From Thalassiosira profunda (taxonomy: Eukaryota > Bacillariophyta > Thalassiosirophyceae > Thalassiosirales > Thalassiosiraceae): DNA of 10,714 bases. The position numbers and the translations under genes were made by a program. Location of the stretch: the NCBI GenBank assembly GCA_036939355.1, contig JALLAP010000835.1:1-10714 (forward strand). The letters are read 5' to 3'. The notes beneath the pieces are model-generated. The model saw nothing but the letters and a program-made list of their open reading frames with translations. It was not told the DNA's origin and did not search any database. Shown here piece by piece: positions 1 to 7,078 of the stretch; position 1 is the first letter of the stretch; each line of letters starts with the position of its first letter.

Positions 1-105
1 CTGCGGTATTCGCTGAGCACCTCCCGGCCCCGCCGATCCGCTGGACGAGTCAAGTTGGTGGGCGAGGAGGCACCTCATGATCACCAGGCCACACGACGGG
101 CCAAA

Positions 106-1689
106 ATGAGGCGGCAGACTAGGCGGCAAGCGGGATCCTCGCCGGAGAGTATGTCAATCGCCTTCAAGGTGTTTCTCATCGCGGCCTTCGGTTTCATCTT
201 CAGCTTGGTGGTAAGTTCGAGTTGCACAACTGATTGGTGTGTGCGTGCGAGGGGGCACCGCTCTCACATGTCCCTTGCAACGCCTGCGCTGCGCATAGAT
301 AATATCCTCAACACTCGATCGGGCCGAATCCGGAGGCAGTGGCGTCATGAGAACCCAACCAATCTGCTCAGTGTGGCACAACATCTGCGTGCGGTACGCC
401 AGCACCAGATGTCGCCATCAAGGGAAGAAGTATTAGCGGCCGTCGTGAATGCTTCCATAAACAGGGGCTTGGAGAGGATAGAGACGGACCTGCTGGAGAA
501 TGCGGAGGAGATCCTGGCTGCGACGGTGAAGGAGAAGGACGAGATTGTTGAAGAGATTGAATTGATGCGGCACGAGTTGGAACAGCTGAGAAAGAGTGCA
601 ACAGATCAGGCGGCGGAGAGCGAGGTACTGCGGAAAGAGATGCACAAGATGGAGAACAGTGCAGCACATCAGCAACATCAACCGCCGTCACCAAAGGAAG
701 AAGTGGTGGCAAGTGCGAAGAAGGGTGCCGGTGACAAGCGACAAAAACAGCCGCCGCAACTGAAATGCAAAGAACCGGCGGAGATGGCAACGAGCGGCAA
801 TGCAACCGGCCACCCGCCTCCAAGAAGAATGCACTGCACCAAGAATCCCTTTTATTTCATACACACATCGGGAAGGCGGGCGGAACTTCTGTTTGTCACA
901 TGCTGATGAGTATGTTCAGAAGGGGGCAGTTCCATGGAAAAGACTACCTCCGGACAGGCCAAAATCACTTTGACTGGTCCTATATTCAGCAACGTCAGCG
1001 GAAGATGTCCAGGTCAAAACAGCGGCTGGAGGAATTCGACGTGTCGACAGGGGCGGATGTCATGACATGGCTACGCCATCCCGTGGAAAGGGCGATATCT
1101 CAGTTTTATTATGCCAAGACGAACGAGTGGGGACAGAGACTAAGGAAAAGAGGAGAACATCCCCCATGGATGGGGATCAAACCATCGATGAGTACATGAA
1201 TGATGCAAACAGAACCTACACGCAACCGTTGAGTGATGGCGAGTCTGGCGTACGCTATCTCGCCGGCACCTGGAAGGACGACACTGGTTGGGTATCCACG
1301 TCGCCTAATTCGGACACAAAAAGATATCTCCGGCAAAACAAAACCGCTGCCACCTTGCTAGCGGGAAAGCGGTTGGAATCCACGACGTGGTTCGGCCTGT
1401 TGGAAGATACGGAGAGGTCTTTGAAGTTGCTCCAGCTGACGCTTGACTTGGACAGTCGGCCGACAGTGCAACACCAAAACAGAGGCAAGAAGAAAGATGC
1501 GGCATCCAATCTGACGAGCAGAAGATAGAAAGTTATCTGCCTCAAGACATGTGGCTCTACGACTATGCACGGAGACTGTTCGAGGCGCGGTGGGCGTACT
1601 TTGCCAAAAAGGGCAAGTACGTTCACCCCGAACCTCCTCCACTGCCCGGCTTCTCCGGAATGCCGCTGGTGACTCCTGAATTACCCTAG
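106..1689 (+). pseudogene. Frame-broken type II membrane carbohydrate sulfotransferase (Sulfotransfer_2-like)
   Basis: The family transfers sulfate from PAPS to a glycan in the Golgi. I start at the ATG at 106 (context CCAAAATG); the frame is open upstream but has no better start. Residues 1-14 are basic and 15-38 form one hydrophobic anchor. A Glu/Lys/Leu-rich coiled-coil stem follows (about nt 415-660), then a Lys/Pro/Gln linker. The catalytic part is spread over three frames. The PAPS 5'-phosphosulfate loop (HIGKAGGTSV, about 865-894) and the 3'-phosphate motif (WLRHPVERAISQFYY, about 1068-1112) are in one frame. The WFGLLED...SLKLLQ segment (about 1387-1430) is in a second. The C-terminal DMWLYDYARRLFEARW segment (1546-1593) is in a third, ending at TAG 1687-1689. 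Frame changes fall near 861-867, 1161-1180 and 1510-1518, and none has plausible GT-AG borders. All signature motifs survive, so decay looks recent. Sequencing error is possible, but the 2.3-kb channel exon in this window is clean. Confidence 0.8.
211..339 (+). other. Candidate phase-0 intron in the broken sulfotransferase gene
   Basis: GTAAGT starts at 211, right after the codons for the membrane anchor, and a CAG ends at 339. The segment is 129 nt (3n) and contains no in-frame stop, so it could also be translated. Removing it joins the hydrophobic segment to WRHENPTNLLSV and drops a Cys/Arg-rich stretch unlike the rest of the stem. The other good acceptor, at 297-298 (CATAG), would put the coiled coil out of frame. 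Only the donor is strong. Confidence 0.35.
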
Positions 1690-1845
1690 AACCGAAAGTG
1701 TCAAATGATGTTAGAAGCCTGCGAGCCTTTGGCAACAAAGATGAGGGAGTAATTTTGGGGCATCAATATTACACACAAATCGAGATTCGGGGTTCATGTT
1801 GGGTTGTTGGTCAGGTTAGGGCAGCAAGAAGTGCGAGAACTGCGG

Positions 1846-2336
1846 CATGCAGTGTTCAGGTATCGGCCGGGTGGTATCCACAAATTGCCATAGTATCCGC
1901 ACATTGTTGGCTCAGCTGTTGCCTCGTTCCCCTCCCACTCAAGCACGAGCATGACCAGCGACGACACCCCCGCGAGCCTCCCCACCAGCAATGGACGGGG
2001 ACCCCTCATCGTCACACAAACGGCACGATCGTTGGGGTTGTGATATCGATGACACATCTGGTGCAATCATTGAGTTAGGATTCAGTGTGATGCCCCGTCG
2101 ACTGTTGAACTTCGGCATATAAAAGTCATCCTGAGACCTAGTATTCATATCTTGCAGCCAAAGGCGCCCATGGGAAAAAAGCAAGGCGTAAGAAGACCAC
2201 TGCTAATGTCTCGGTGACGACGAGATCAACCTCACGGCGGTCGGACGAGGCGACCTGTTGCACTGCAGATCCCCCGCGTCGTCGGGTTCGGCCTGGGAGG
2301 ACCGGCATAACAGCGCGCTGGAATCTGAGCGCTGCT
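1846..2336 (-). pseudogene. Decayed partial duplicate of the 5' end of the GDSH/PC-esterase-like gene
   Basis: This stretch aligns base by base, in the same orientation, with about 6355-6975, the N-terminal coding part and upstream region of the minus-strand gene at 5019-6804. Long blocks are near identical, for example 1861-1930 against 6383-6452 and 2090-2174 against 6616-6701. Relative to that gene it has +6, +3 and -12 nt in-frame indels and one 2-bp loss of AT near 2042-2046. A deletion of about 110 nt between 2175 and 2193 removes the equivalent of the start codon and membrane anchor. The 2-bp loss splits the recognisable peptide into two frames (HNPNDRAVCVTMRG in one, RLWLQDMNTRSQDDFY in the other). 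No catalytic part is present. I infer a non-functional segmental duplicate lying about 4.5 kb from its parent. Confidence 0.88.
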
Positions 2337-2519
2337 TGGCGCTCGGACGCTTGGCTTGGCGGGGGTTTGCTGTTAGGTGGAGACAGAGGAGCGAGCTGGA
2401 TAGAGTACGTACATAGGTACCTACCAGGTTGGACGTTCTACTCAGGGCTTTGCACCGAGCCGAAAAGCGTCAAGTGGGTGGGTATCGGGTGTCACCTATT
2501 TTGTGCTCTCACTCGGTTA

Positions 2520-2547
2520 CGGGTATCGGGTGGATACCCAATACCCG
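2520..2547. repeat. Hairpin inside the foldback element
   Basis: CGGGTAT pairs with ATACCCG, then after one mismatch GGGT pairs with ACCC, leaving a 4-nt loop. It is the tightest of the GGGT/ACCC palindromes in the element. Confidence 0.7.
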
Positions 2548-2633
2548 AGGCGAAAATCACGGGTATGGGTTGTTGTTGTTGGGTCTCAAGTTGTACTATG
2601 AGTATGAGTAGTTCCTAAGTACATAGGGTACGT

Positions 2634-2657
2634 AAGTACCGAACATGTACGGTACTT
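2634..2657. repeat. GTAC-type hairpin inside the foldback element
   Basis: AAGTACCG (2634-2641) and CGGTACTT (2650-2657) form a perfect 8-bp stem with an 8-nt loop. The same AAGTACC word occurs at the element's right terminus on the complementary strand, so the interior echoes the terminal repeat. Confidence 0.65.
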
Positions 2658-2783
2658 TGGCCTCATAGGTGAAAAATTTCGGGGATAATCCCAAATGCCC
2701 CCAAATCTGCCACCCGTCTCCCGCCCGTTTACCCGCGGTCGACGGGTGGGTGGGGGCGGGTATCTACCCAAACTTTGAGAAGA

Positions 2784-2823
2784 TTCGGGTGGGTACCAAC
2801 GGGTGCTACCCATTTTACCCGAA
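2784..2823. repeat. Third hairpin inside the foldback element
   Basis: TTCGGGT at the left pairs with ACCCGAA at the right. Inside, GGGTA pairs with TACCC across an asymmetric ATTTT bulge. It is part of the same GGGT/ACCC-rich fold. Confidence 0.55.
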
Positions 2824-2963
2824 AAATCCCCCAAAACTCGGGTGTCGGGTCTCGGGTCTCGATCGGGTGCAAAGCCTTGGTTCTACTAAAGCGCTGCGGG
2901 CTGGAGCAGCTATGGTACTTATGTACGAGGGACAGAAGACAGATCATTCTTAGTCCTTTAGCC

Positions 2964-4191
2964 TCATTCGCTTGTTGATTTAGGTAGGCATGGGTCATTG
3001 CGGAAAGTAAGCATCAATGAGGCAAAGTGTTCCATATTGGCAACGACAACACTGTCGCTCGAAAGGAACCGCGTCATAACCCATTCATGCGATTCTCTCC
3101 CGATACCAGTAAGCTTTTGTCTGATCAAGTTATGCGTGGAGTTGCAGATGTTTATGCTCTGTGGGTGCCTGCCCACACCTGTCAGCTTCTCAGTGCCGTA
3201 CAAAGAAGTAAGAATTATGATTGACTCACCTCGTCTTCAGCACATTTACTTTGGGAAACGGCGGGAGTGGCTCCTCTAGCTCTAGGAAGTTAGACAGTGT
3301 CTCTCGGAATTTCTTCGATCTTTGGGCATTTGTGTCGCCAATCTGCCCAATGTGATATAGAAAGACTTTGTTTGGGAAACATTTTCCACCCGGTGGATAT
3401 TCACCCAGTCCCTGCCATCCACCAGTTGGCGGACGCACCTTCATCAATAAGGAAAGGTACTGGTCATACCGCAACAGATGTGCATTTATACCATCTCCCC
3501 AGTCAAAATCACTGAAGAGGGTTTCCGGCTTTGGGATCTGACGTTTGTGTTAATACCAGTCCCCCTTCGTGTTCCAACCTTGGACGCGAAAGTTATAAAA
3601 GCTTTCGAACAACTGCACGGGGTGACGTAGACCAATAATAACTTTCGGATGGCCCCACCCCCCTTCAGCCAGAAGTTGCAGTCCTAGCCAACCTCTATAC
3701 TCTCCGGGACACTTTATTCCTCGTTTCAGAATGACGGTGGAAGCATTTCGCATTCTTTTTGTGTTTGCCGTTCTCGTCAATTCCTTTTCAATCTTAACGA
3801 GCGCTGCCTGCTGCTGCTTTTCCTGCCCGCGCCACCAATACCAACTCTCATATTTGGGCATGACGACCTCCGGATGGGATGACAGAGCACTTATCAGGGT
3901 AGAGGTGCCCGTTTTCGGCCATCCAGCAACATAGAAGTCGATGCCTTTGAAATTTGTGCCCTCGTACCTTGCACTTTTGTCAGAAATCCAATTGCTCTCG
4001 TTGTCTTTGCAGCGCCAATTCGTAAGAGTTCTTCTTCTTCTTCCCTCAAAAGATCCATCGCCACCAGTTTCAAATTTCACGCCGTCCGGAGCACCGCCAC
4101 CCTCGGCAGAGATAAGATAAACATTCAACCCGATAGAAGTCACCAAGCAGAGCGCCACCAGGCAAAAGCAGAAGCGCTGCAGCTTCACCAT
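2964..4191 (-). CDS. NST/HS3ST-like type II membrane sulfotransferase with an in-frame TAA
   Basis: PAPS-dependent glycan sulfotransferase of the Sulfotransfer_1 type, unlike the one at 106-1689. The ATG at 4191 is followed by a basic residue and a hydrophobic anchor (residues 7-27). The PAPS loop PKTGTSTL is at residues 92-99 and the 3'-phosphate motif GLRHPVQLFESFYNFR at 187-202. At 3552-3550 the same frame reads TAA, then continues with family-like sequence (IPKPETL, FLYHIGQIG, KKFRETLSNFL). GTGAGT at 3229 starts a 61-nt intron. The last exon (3168-2964) carries INICNST, EWVMTRFLSSDSVVV and MEHFASLM and ends in TGA. With the TAA counted as one codon the product would be 388 residues, a normal family size. 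A candidate 45-nt intron (3556-3512) would remove the stop in frame, giving 373 residues; otherwise the gene is a nonsense allele. The frame is open upstream to 4425, but that Pro/Arg-rich stretch is more likely leader. Confidence 0.78.
3169..3229 (-). other. 61-nt intron in the minus-strand sulfotransferase
   Basis: Read on the minus strand, GTGAGT at 3229-3224 follows AAGACGAG, and GGGCAG ends at 3169. Splicing joins a split Arg codon (AG|G), so ...NVLKTR runs straight into HPQSINICNST, restoring a family-typical C-terminus. Without splicing the frame stops at TGA within the donor. Other AG acceptors in the interval lead to stop codons soon after. A CTGAC branch-like motif lies upstream of the acceptor. 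Confidence 0.8.
3512..3556 (-). other. Candidate 45-nt intron that would remove the in-frame TAA
   Basis: On the minus strand the segment begins GTATTAAC and ends CCCTCTTCAG. It is a 3n length and contains the TAA. Splicing gives GD-C-DFDWGDG in frame. Against it: it is shorter than the roughly 61-nt introns here, and it would delete IPKPETL, which looks like the conserved Pro-containing segment that follows the 3'-phosphate motif in this family. Confidence 0.35.
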
Positions 4192-4348
4192 GGCGGTTGC
4201 AGCTGGGAGACACCGATGCGCTGCTTGACCGGAGGGCCTCGCTTGCAGGTTGGGCTGCCGCCTCTGCCCGGGAGGCAGGGGCGGGGCGCGGGGGAGGCAG
4301 CGCGCGCGCGGCGACGCCGGTTGGGGAGGTTGTGCTTGTGCTGGCGAG

Positions 4349-4364
4349 GAGCGAGGGACAGACG
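4349..4364. repeat. 16-bp motif shared with the leader of the esterase-like gene, copy 1
   Basis: GAGCGAGGGACAGACG here is identical to 7001-7016. Both copies lie upstream of a minus-strand start codon, about 158 and 197 bp away, in the same orientation. An 11-bp core (CGAGGGACAGA) recurs at 2926-2936. Function unknown; a core-promoter or 5'-leader element is possible. Confidence 0.5.
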
Positions 4365-4399
4365 AAAACTGGGGCAACCTCTCTTCGAGGAAGAAATCG

Positions 4400-4420
4400 C
4401 CGACATCGATGCGATGTCGG
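4400..4420. repeat. Perfect 9-bp inverted repeat upstream of the sulfotransferase
   Basis: CCGACATCG and CGATGTCGG flank a 3-nt ATG spacer, so this can form a tight hairpin or a dyad protein-binding site. It lies about 210 bp upstream of the minus-strand start at 4191, in the probable promoter or leader. Its right arm overlaps the start codon of the tiny plus-strand ORF at 4414. Confidence 0.6.
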
Positions 4421-4518
4421 ATCATTTGGCTGTGTTCAAGCTCAAGCCCGGTATCGACGAGGGCGATATCGAGAGATTATACCTGCGTCACACCGACCAA
4501 CCCAAAAGGAGGCGCTAG
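4414..4518 (+). CDS. Tiny unrecognised ORF (34 aa)
   Basis: Starts with ATG inside the 4400-4420 inverted repeat and encodes MSDHLAVFKLKPGIDE followed by a charged tail ending PKRRR and TAG. Composition is protein-like (alternating acidic, basic and hydrophobic residues) and the frame stays open upstream into a GC-rich zone. I do not recognise it. It could be a small peptide, a terminal exon, or chance. Low confidence that it is translated. Confidence 0.2.
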   Translation: MSDHLAVFKLKPGIDEGDIERLYLRHTDQPKRRR

Positions 4519-4558
4519 AGAGCGCTAGCTGGCAGTTCGGAGTGTCAGAGATAAATAT

Positions 4559-5018
4559 TCACACGATGACGAGCAAGAGATACGGAACACCTACGTCCGC
4601 CTCGACAGCTACCACAGCTACCAGGCGGAGCCTCGTCAAACCTAAACCACTGGTTTGTTCTGATGTGGGCGGTAAATGAGGCAACTCGAGGTTAGCGTGC
4701 TGTAGCAGTGCACGACTTTTGGATCCGAGCTGCATCGCCAACTGAGAGAAAAGATTCGTTAGACTTTGCGCTGATTGTATTGTAAGTAGGCAGAGGTCTT
4801 ACCCTTGCTGCGTTCACCTGGACGCGACGACCAGCACGGTAACAGCGGCAGCAAAGATCTCCACACTGGTGCGTGGACGCCGGGGGGAGACGACTTGCAG
4901 CTGGCGCATCGCGCGGTTGTTGAGAGTTGTTGAGGGGTATTGTGCTCCATCGTATCGAGGCGTAATAATCGAACCTAGGGCACCCCGGAAATCAAGAAAT
5001 GCATTAGTTATCCCCACA
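4559..5018 (-). other. Unresolved minus-strand exons around a 61-nt intron
   Basis: A convincing minus-strand intron lies at 4801-4741: GTAAGA donor, CTAAC branch-like motif, TTTTCTCTCAG acceptor, 61 nt like others here. What it interrupts is unclear. One frame (ATG at 4909) reads MRQLQVVSPRRPRTSVE, then a hydrophobic run (IFAAAVTVLVVAS), resembling a signal anchor. Another is open through the splice down to a stop at 4559, and could extend the esterase-like gene if a 48-nt GTAGTG...CCCTAG segment (5021-4974) is also spliced. It could equally be 3' UTR of that gene or 5' leader of the sulfotransferase starting at 4191. No known domain is visible in any version. A 7-bp inverted repeat (TCCGCCT 4596-4602, AGGCGGA 4623-4629) is the only other structure seen. 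Confidence 0.4.
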
Positions 5019-6804
5019 CTACCCAAAGATCTGGGATGCAATGTAGGCCGCCTCGGGAGTCGACACTTCCGGAGGCAGATGATTCCAATCGAACGCCGCA
5101 TCCCACTGCGGAAACGTGATGAAGGTGGTGTCAATGTATTGCACGTGGTCATCGTTGTTTTCCGAAACCATCCTGTCAAGTATGTCGTTGTACGCACGTA
5201 TCACTGTTGGAGACGTCCACTCCACGGGACCGGGCCTTGGTCTCTTCGGCAGTTGGGGTTCGGCCGTCTCGTCTGCGTTACACACTCCCACCCATTGCCC
5301 AATGGGCCTGTAGTGAATGGATCTCATGTATATCCGAATTTCTCTGTCGCCTTCAGTGAGTTGTATTTGACGCACTTTCCCATCTCGGAAGATATCGTGG
5401 TTTTCGCTCCTCCATAGTGGAAAAAGGTATGGCGCACCTTCTTTGTATGCCGCTGGCCACTGCCCTACGCCAACGAGGAACTTTGTGCATCTGTATTGTT
5501 TGTAATGCGATTCCAGAAATTGAAGAGTAACCTCTCGAGGATACCTGGCATCTGCCTGGAGAGAGGCGAGTGTTAGGCAGATTGATTGCAGTCAATCAAG
5601 AGAGATTAGAACGCTCACCCAGACCACTTTGTGGGCGAGCCCCTGTAAACCAAATGATTATGAGCCTCTCCTTTTGGATAAAACAAAGAAAAGCAAATCG
5701 TACCATCATGTAGAATCCAAACATCAGGTGGAGGGCGTGCGAGGCTCCAACCACGCACAATCTCGGTTCCCTCCTGTTGCGCAACCTGCTACTCTGAGCC
5801 TTGACCAGCTGGGGTATCTTCAATGTCCCCCCGCCCTTGGAGACGTCGTAGAATTTGATGTCCTTCCGCTCGACCTGTATCCTCCTCAATGTGTCCTGTA
5901 TCCTCGCTGACGCGTTGGCGTTCCATTTGAATTCCCATCGTTTGTAAGGGGCATATTCCTTTTCCAAGGGCGTGTACCACTTCATGGGTATTTGGCACCG
6001 GGGATCAATGGCAGCCGACGAAGGGTCAGCAAGCGAATACACGGTCTTCTTGTTCTTCTCGTCGCGACACCCCTGCGGTTGGTAACGCGCGAGATACGGC
6101 AGCGTCTCGTTGCTTCTGCTGTAACTGTTGCTGGGTGGGAAGAACTGCTCTTTCGGAGTAAGGTGTACTCCCCACTTCTCGCGTGGCCTGGGCGTCCAAT
6201 GTCCCATCGCTGTCTGCCCCCTCCCGCGAATCTCGTTTTGAATGATAACGTATGACAGCGACGGATCGTCGGAAGTGATACGATTGTTGTCAGGGTCCTC
6301 GACGCAGTCGTACGCAAAGTCGTAGCTGATCGGTTTGTTTGTACCGAAATCGTTGCAGTGTATTATCAGCACTTCCAAGAAGTATCGGCCGGGTGGTATC
6401 CACGAATTGCCATAGTATCCGCACATTGTTGGCTCAGCTGTTGCCTCATTCCCCTCCCATTCGAGCATGACCAGCGACGCCCCCGCGAGTCTCCCCACCA
6501 GCGATGGACGGGGACATCGAGCGCCGCCCCTCATCGTCACACAAACGGCACGATCGTTGGGGTTGTGATATATCGATGACACGTCTGATGCAACCGTTGA
6601 GTTGGGATTCAGTGCGATGCCCCGTCGACTGTTGAACTTCGGCACATAAAAGTCATCCTGAGACCTAGTATTCATATCTTGCAGCCAAAGGCGCCCATGG
6701 GAAAAATTCAAGGCTCCAGCGACTGCTATTGCAATTGCTATCCCCGTGCTCTGCAGGAACTTCCGCAGCAGAAGCGGCCGCCTCTTGCCCACCGACCCGA
6801 CCAT
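5019..6804 (-). CDS. GDSH/PC-esterase-like type II membrane protein (probable polysaccharide O-acyltransferase/esterase), three exons
   Basis: I choose ATG 6804, which gives a short basic stretch (GKRRPLLLRK) and one hydrophobic anchor (about residues 17-33), as for a Golgi enzyme; the frame is open to an ATG at 6897. Exon 1 (6804-5704) holds a long Cys-containing region of unknown role and ends with RLCVVGASHALHL, the block-I motif with candidate nucleophile Ser355. Two introns (5703-5643, 61 nt; 5618-5556, 63 nt) flank a 24-nt microexon. Exon 3 (5555-5019) has DARYPREV, a GVGQWP motif (about 404-409) and the C-terminal D531-W-N-H534, matching the Asp-x-x-His of PC-esterase/TBL proteins. Product 553 residues. 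SGNH proteins of this type move or remove acyl groups on glycans; the substrate cannot be read from sequence. A longer C-terminus is possible if the frame is spliced past TAG 5021-5019. A broken partial copy lies at 1846-2336. Confidence 0.8.
5619..5642 (-). other. 24-nt microexon of the esterase-like gene
   Basis: Encodes GLAHKVVW in phase 0. It is bounded by TTTACAG on its 5' side and GTGAGC on its 3' side. Joining it gives GFYMM-GLAHKVVW-ADARYP, a natural link between the GASH block and the following strand. Skipping it would also keep frame, removing 8 residues. Confidence 0.72.
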
Positions 6805-7078
6805 GCTGAAAGACGAAAGAAGAGGACGAAAGACCACTGCTATTGTCTCGGTGACGACGAGAGCAGCCTCGCGGCGGTCGGACGAGGCGGCCCCCACACT
6901 GCAGATCCCCCGCGGCGTCGGGGTCGGCCGGGGAGGACCGCCGGCATCACTGCAGGCAGCGCTGGGATCGAGCCGAGGAGTTTCAGCTTTCAGCTGGACT
7001 GAGCGAGGGACAGACGGCGACGGCTCTCCTCTTCAAGTTCTTTCACTTTCACCTGCCGCCTCCTCCGGCCCCGGGGTG
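6805..7078. promoter_or_regulatory. Divergent intergenic region between esterase-like and globin-channel genes
   Basis: Only 274 nt separate the two start codons, so both promoters and 5' leaders must lie here or overlap the genes. It contains short repeats (GACGAAAGA twice near 6815-6835; TTTCAGC twice in tandem near 6981-6994) and the 16-bp motif at 7001-7016. The left part, up to about 6975, also survives in the duplicate at 2194-2336. I see no TATA box. Confidence 0.5.
7001..7016. repeat. 16-bp motif shared with the sulfotransferase leader, copy 2
   Basis: Identical to 4349-4364 (GAGCGAGGGACAGACG). It sits just beyond the end of the segment that was duplicated at 1846-2336, so the match to 4349 does not come from that duplication. 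Confidence 0.5.

Larger units (their letters stand above)
2408..2927. mobile_element. Putative foldback / MITE-like element with GGGT-ACCC rich interior
   Basis: The ends are inverted repeats: CGTACATAGGTACC (2408-2421) against the complement of GGTACTTATGTACG (2914-2927), 13 of 14 matching. A second, perfect 11-bp inverted pair lies just inside (GGCTTTGCACC 2446-2456 with GGTGCAAAGCC 2866-2876). The interior is crowded with CGGGT, GGGTA and ACCCG words and smaller hairpins, and no open frame resembles a known protein. There is no transposase, so this would be non-autonomous. I see no convincing target-site duplication, so the exact borders are uncertain. It begins about 36 bp past the stop codon of the minus-strand sulfotransferase. 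It could also be a chance GTAC/GGGT-rich satellite-like region rather than a transposon. Confidence 0.55.

Noticed and set aside
368..823. Long minus-strand open frame opposite the coiled-coil stem of the first sulfotransferase
   Set aside because: Ser/Pro-rich mirror of a Glu/Lys-rich coding strand, with no domain or start context; a shadow of the plus-strand gene.
861..1518. Programmed ribosomal frameshifts in the first sulfotransferase
   Set aside because: Three separate shifts in one gene, with no slippery heptamer plus pseudoknot seen; simple indels explain them.
1690..1845. Possible extra exon or RNA gene between the broken sulfotransferase and the duplicate
   Set aside because: No motif, structure or splice signals of note; I see nothing definable there.
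2470..2880. GGGT-rich stretch as an internal telomere or G-quadruplex array
   Set aside because: No regular TTAGGG-type unit, and both strands are equally represented (GGGT and ACCC), fitting hairpins and a foldback element better.
3550..3552. TAA as a reassigned sense codon or programmed readthrough
   Set aside because: Nothing else in the window calls for a variant code, the genes end in normal TAG or TGA codons, and the following CAC does not resemble known readthrough contexts.
4192..4425. 78-residue N-terminal extension of the minus-strand sulfotransferase
   Set aside because: Pro/Arg/Ala-rich low-complexity translation of a GC-rich leader; the ATG at 4191 directly precedes the membrane anchor.
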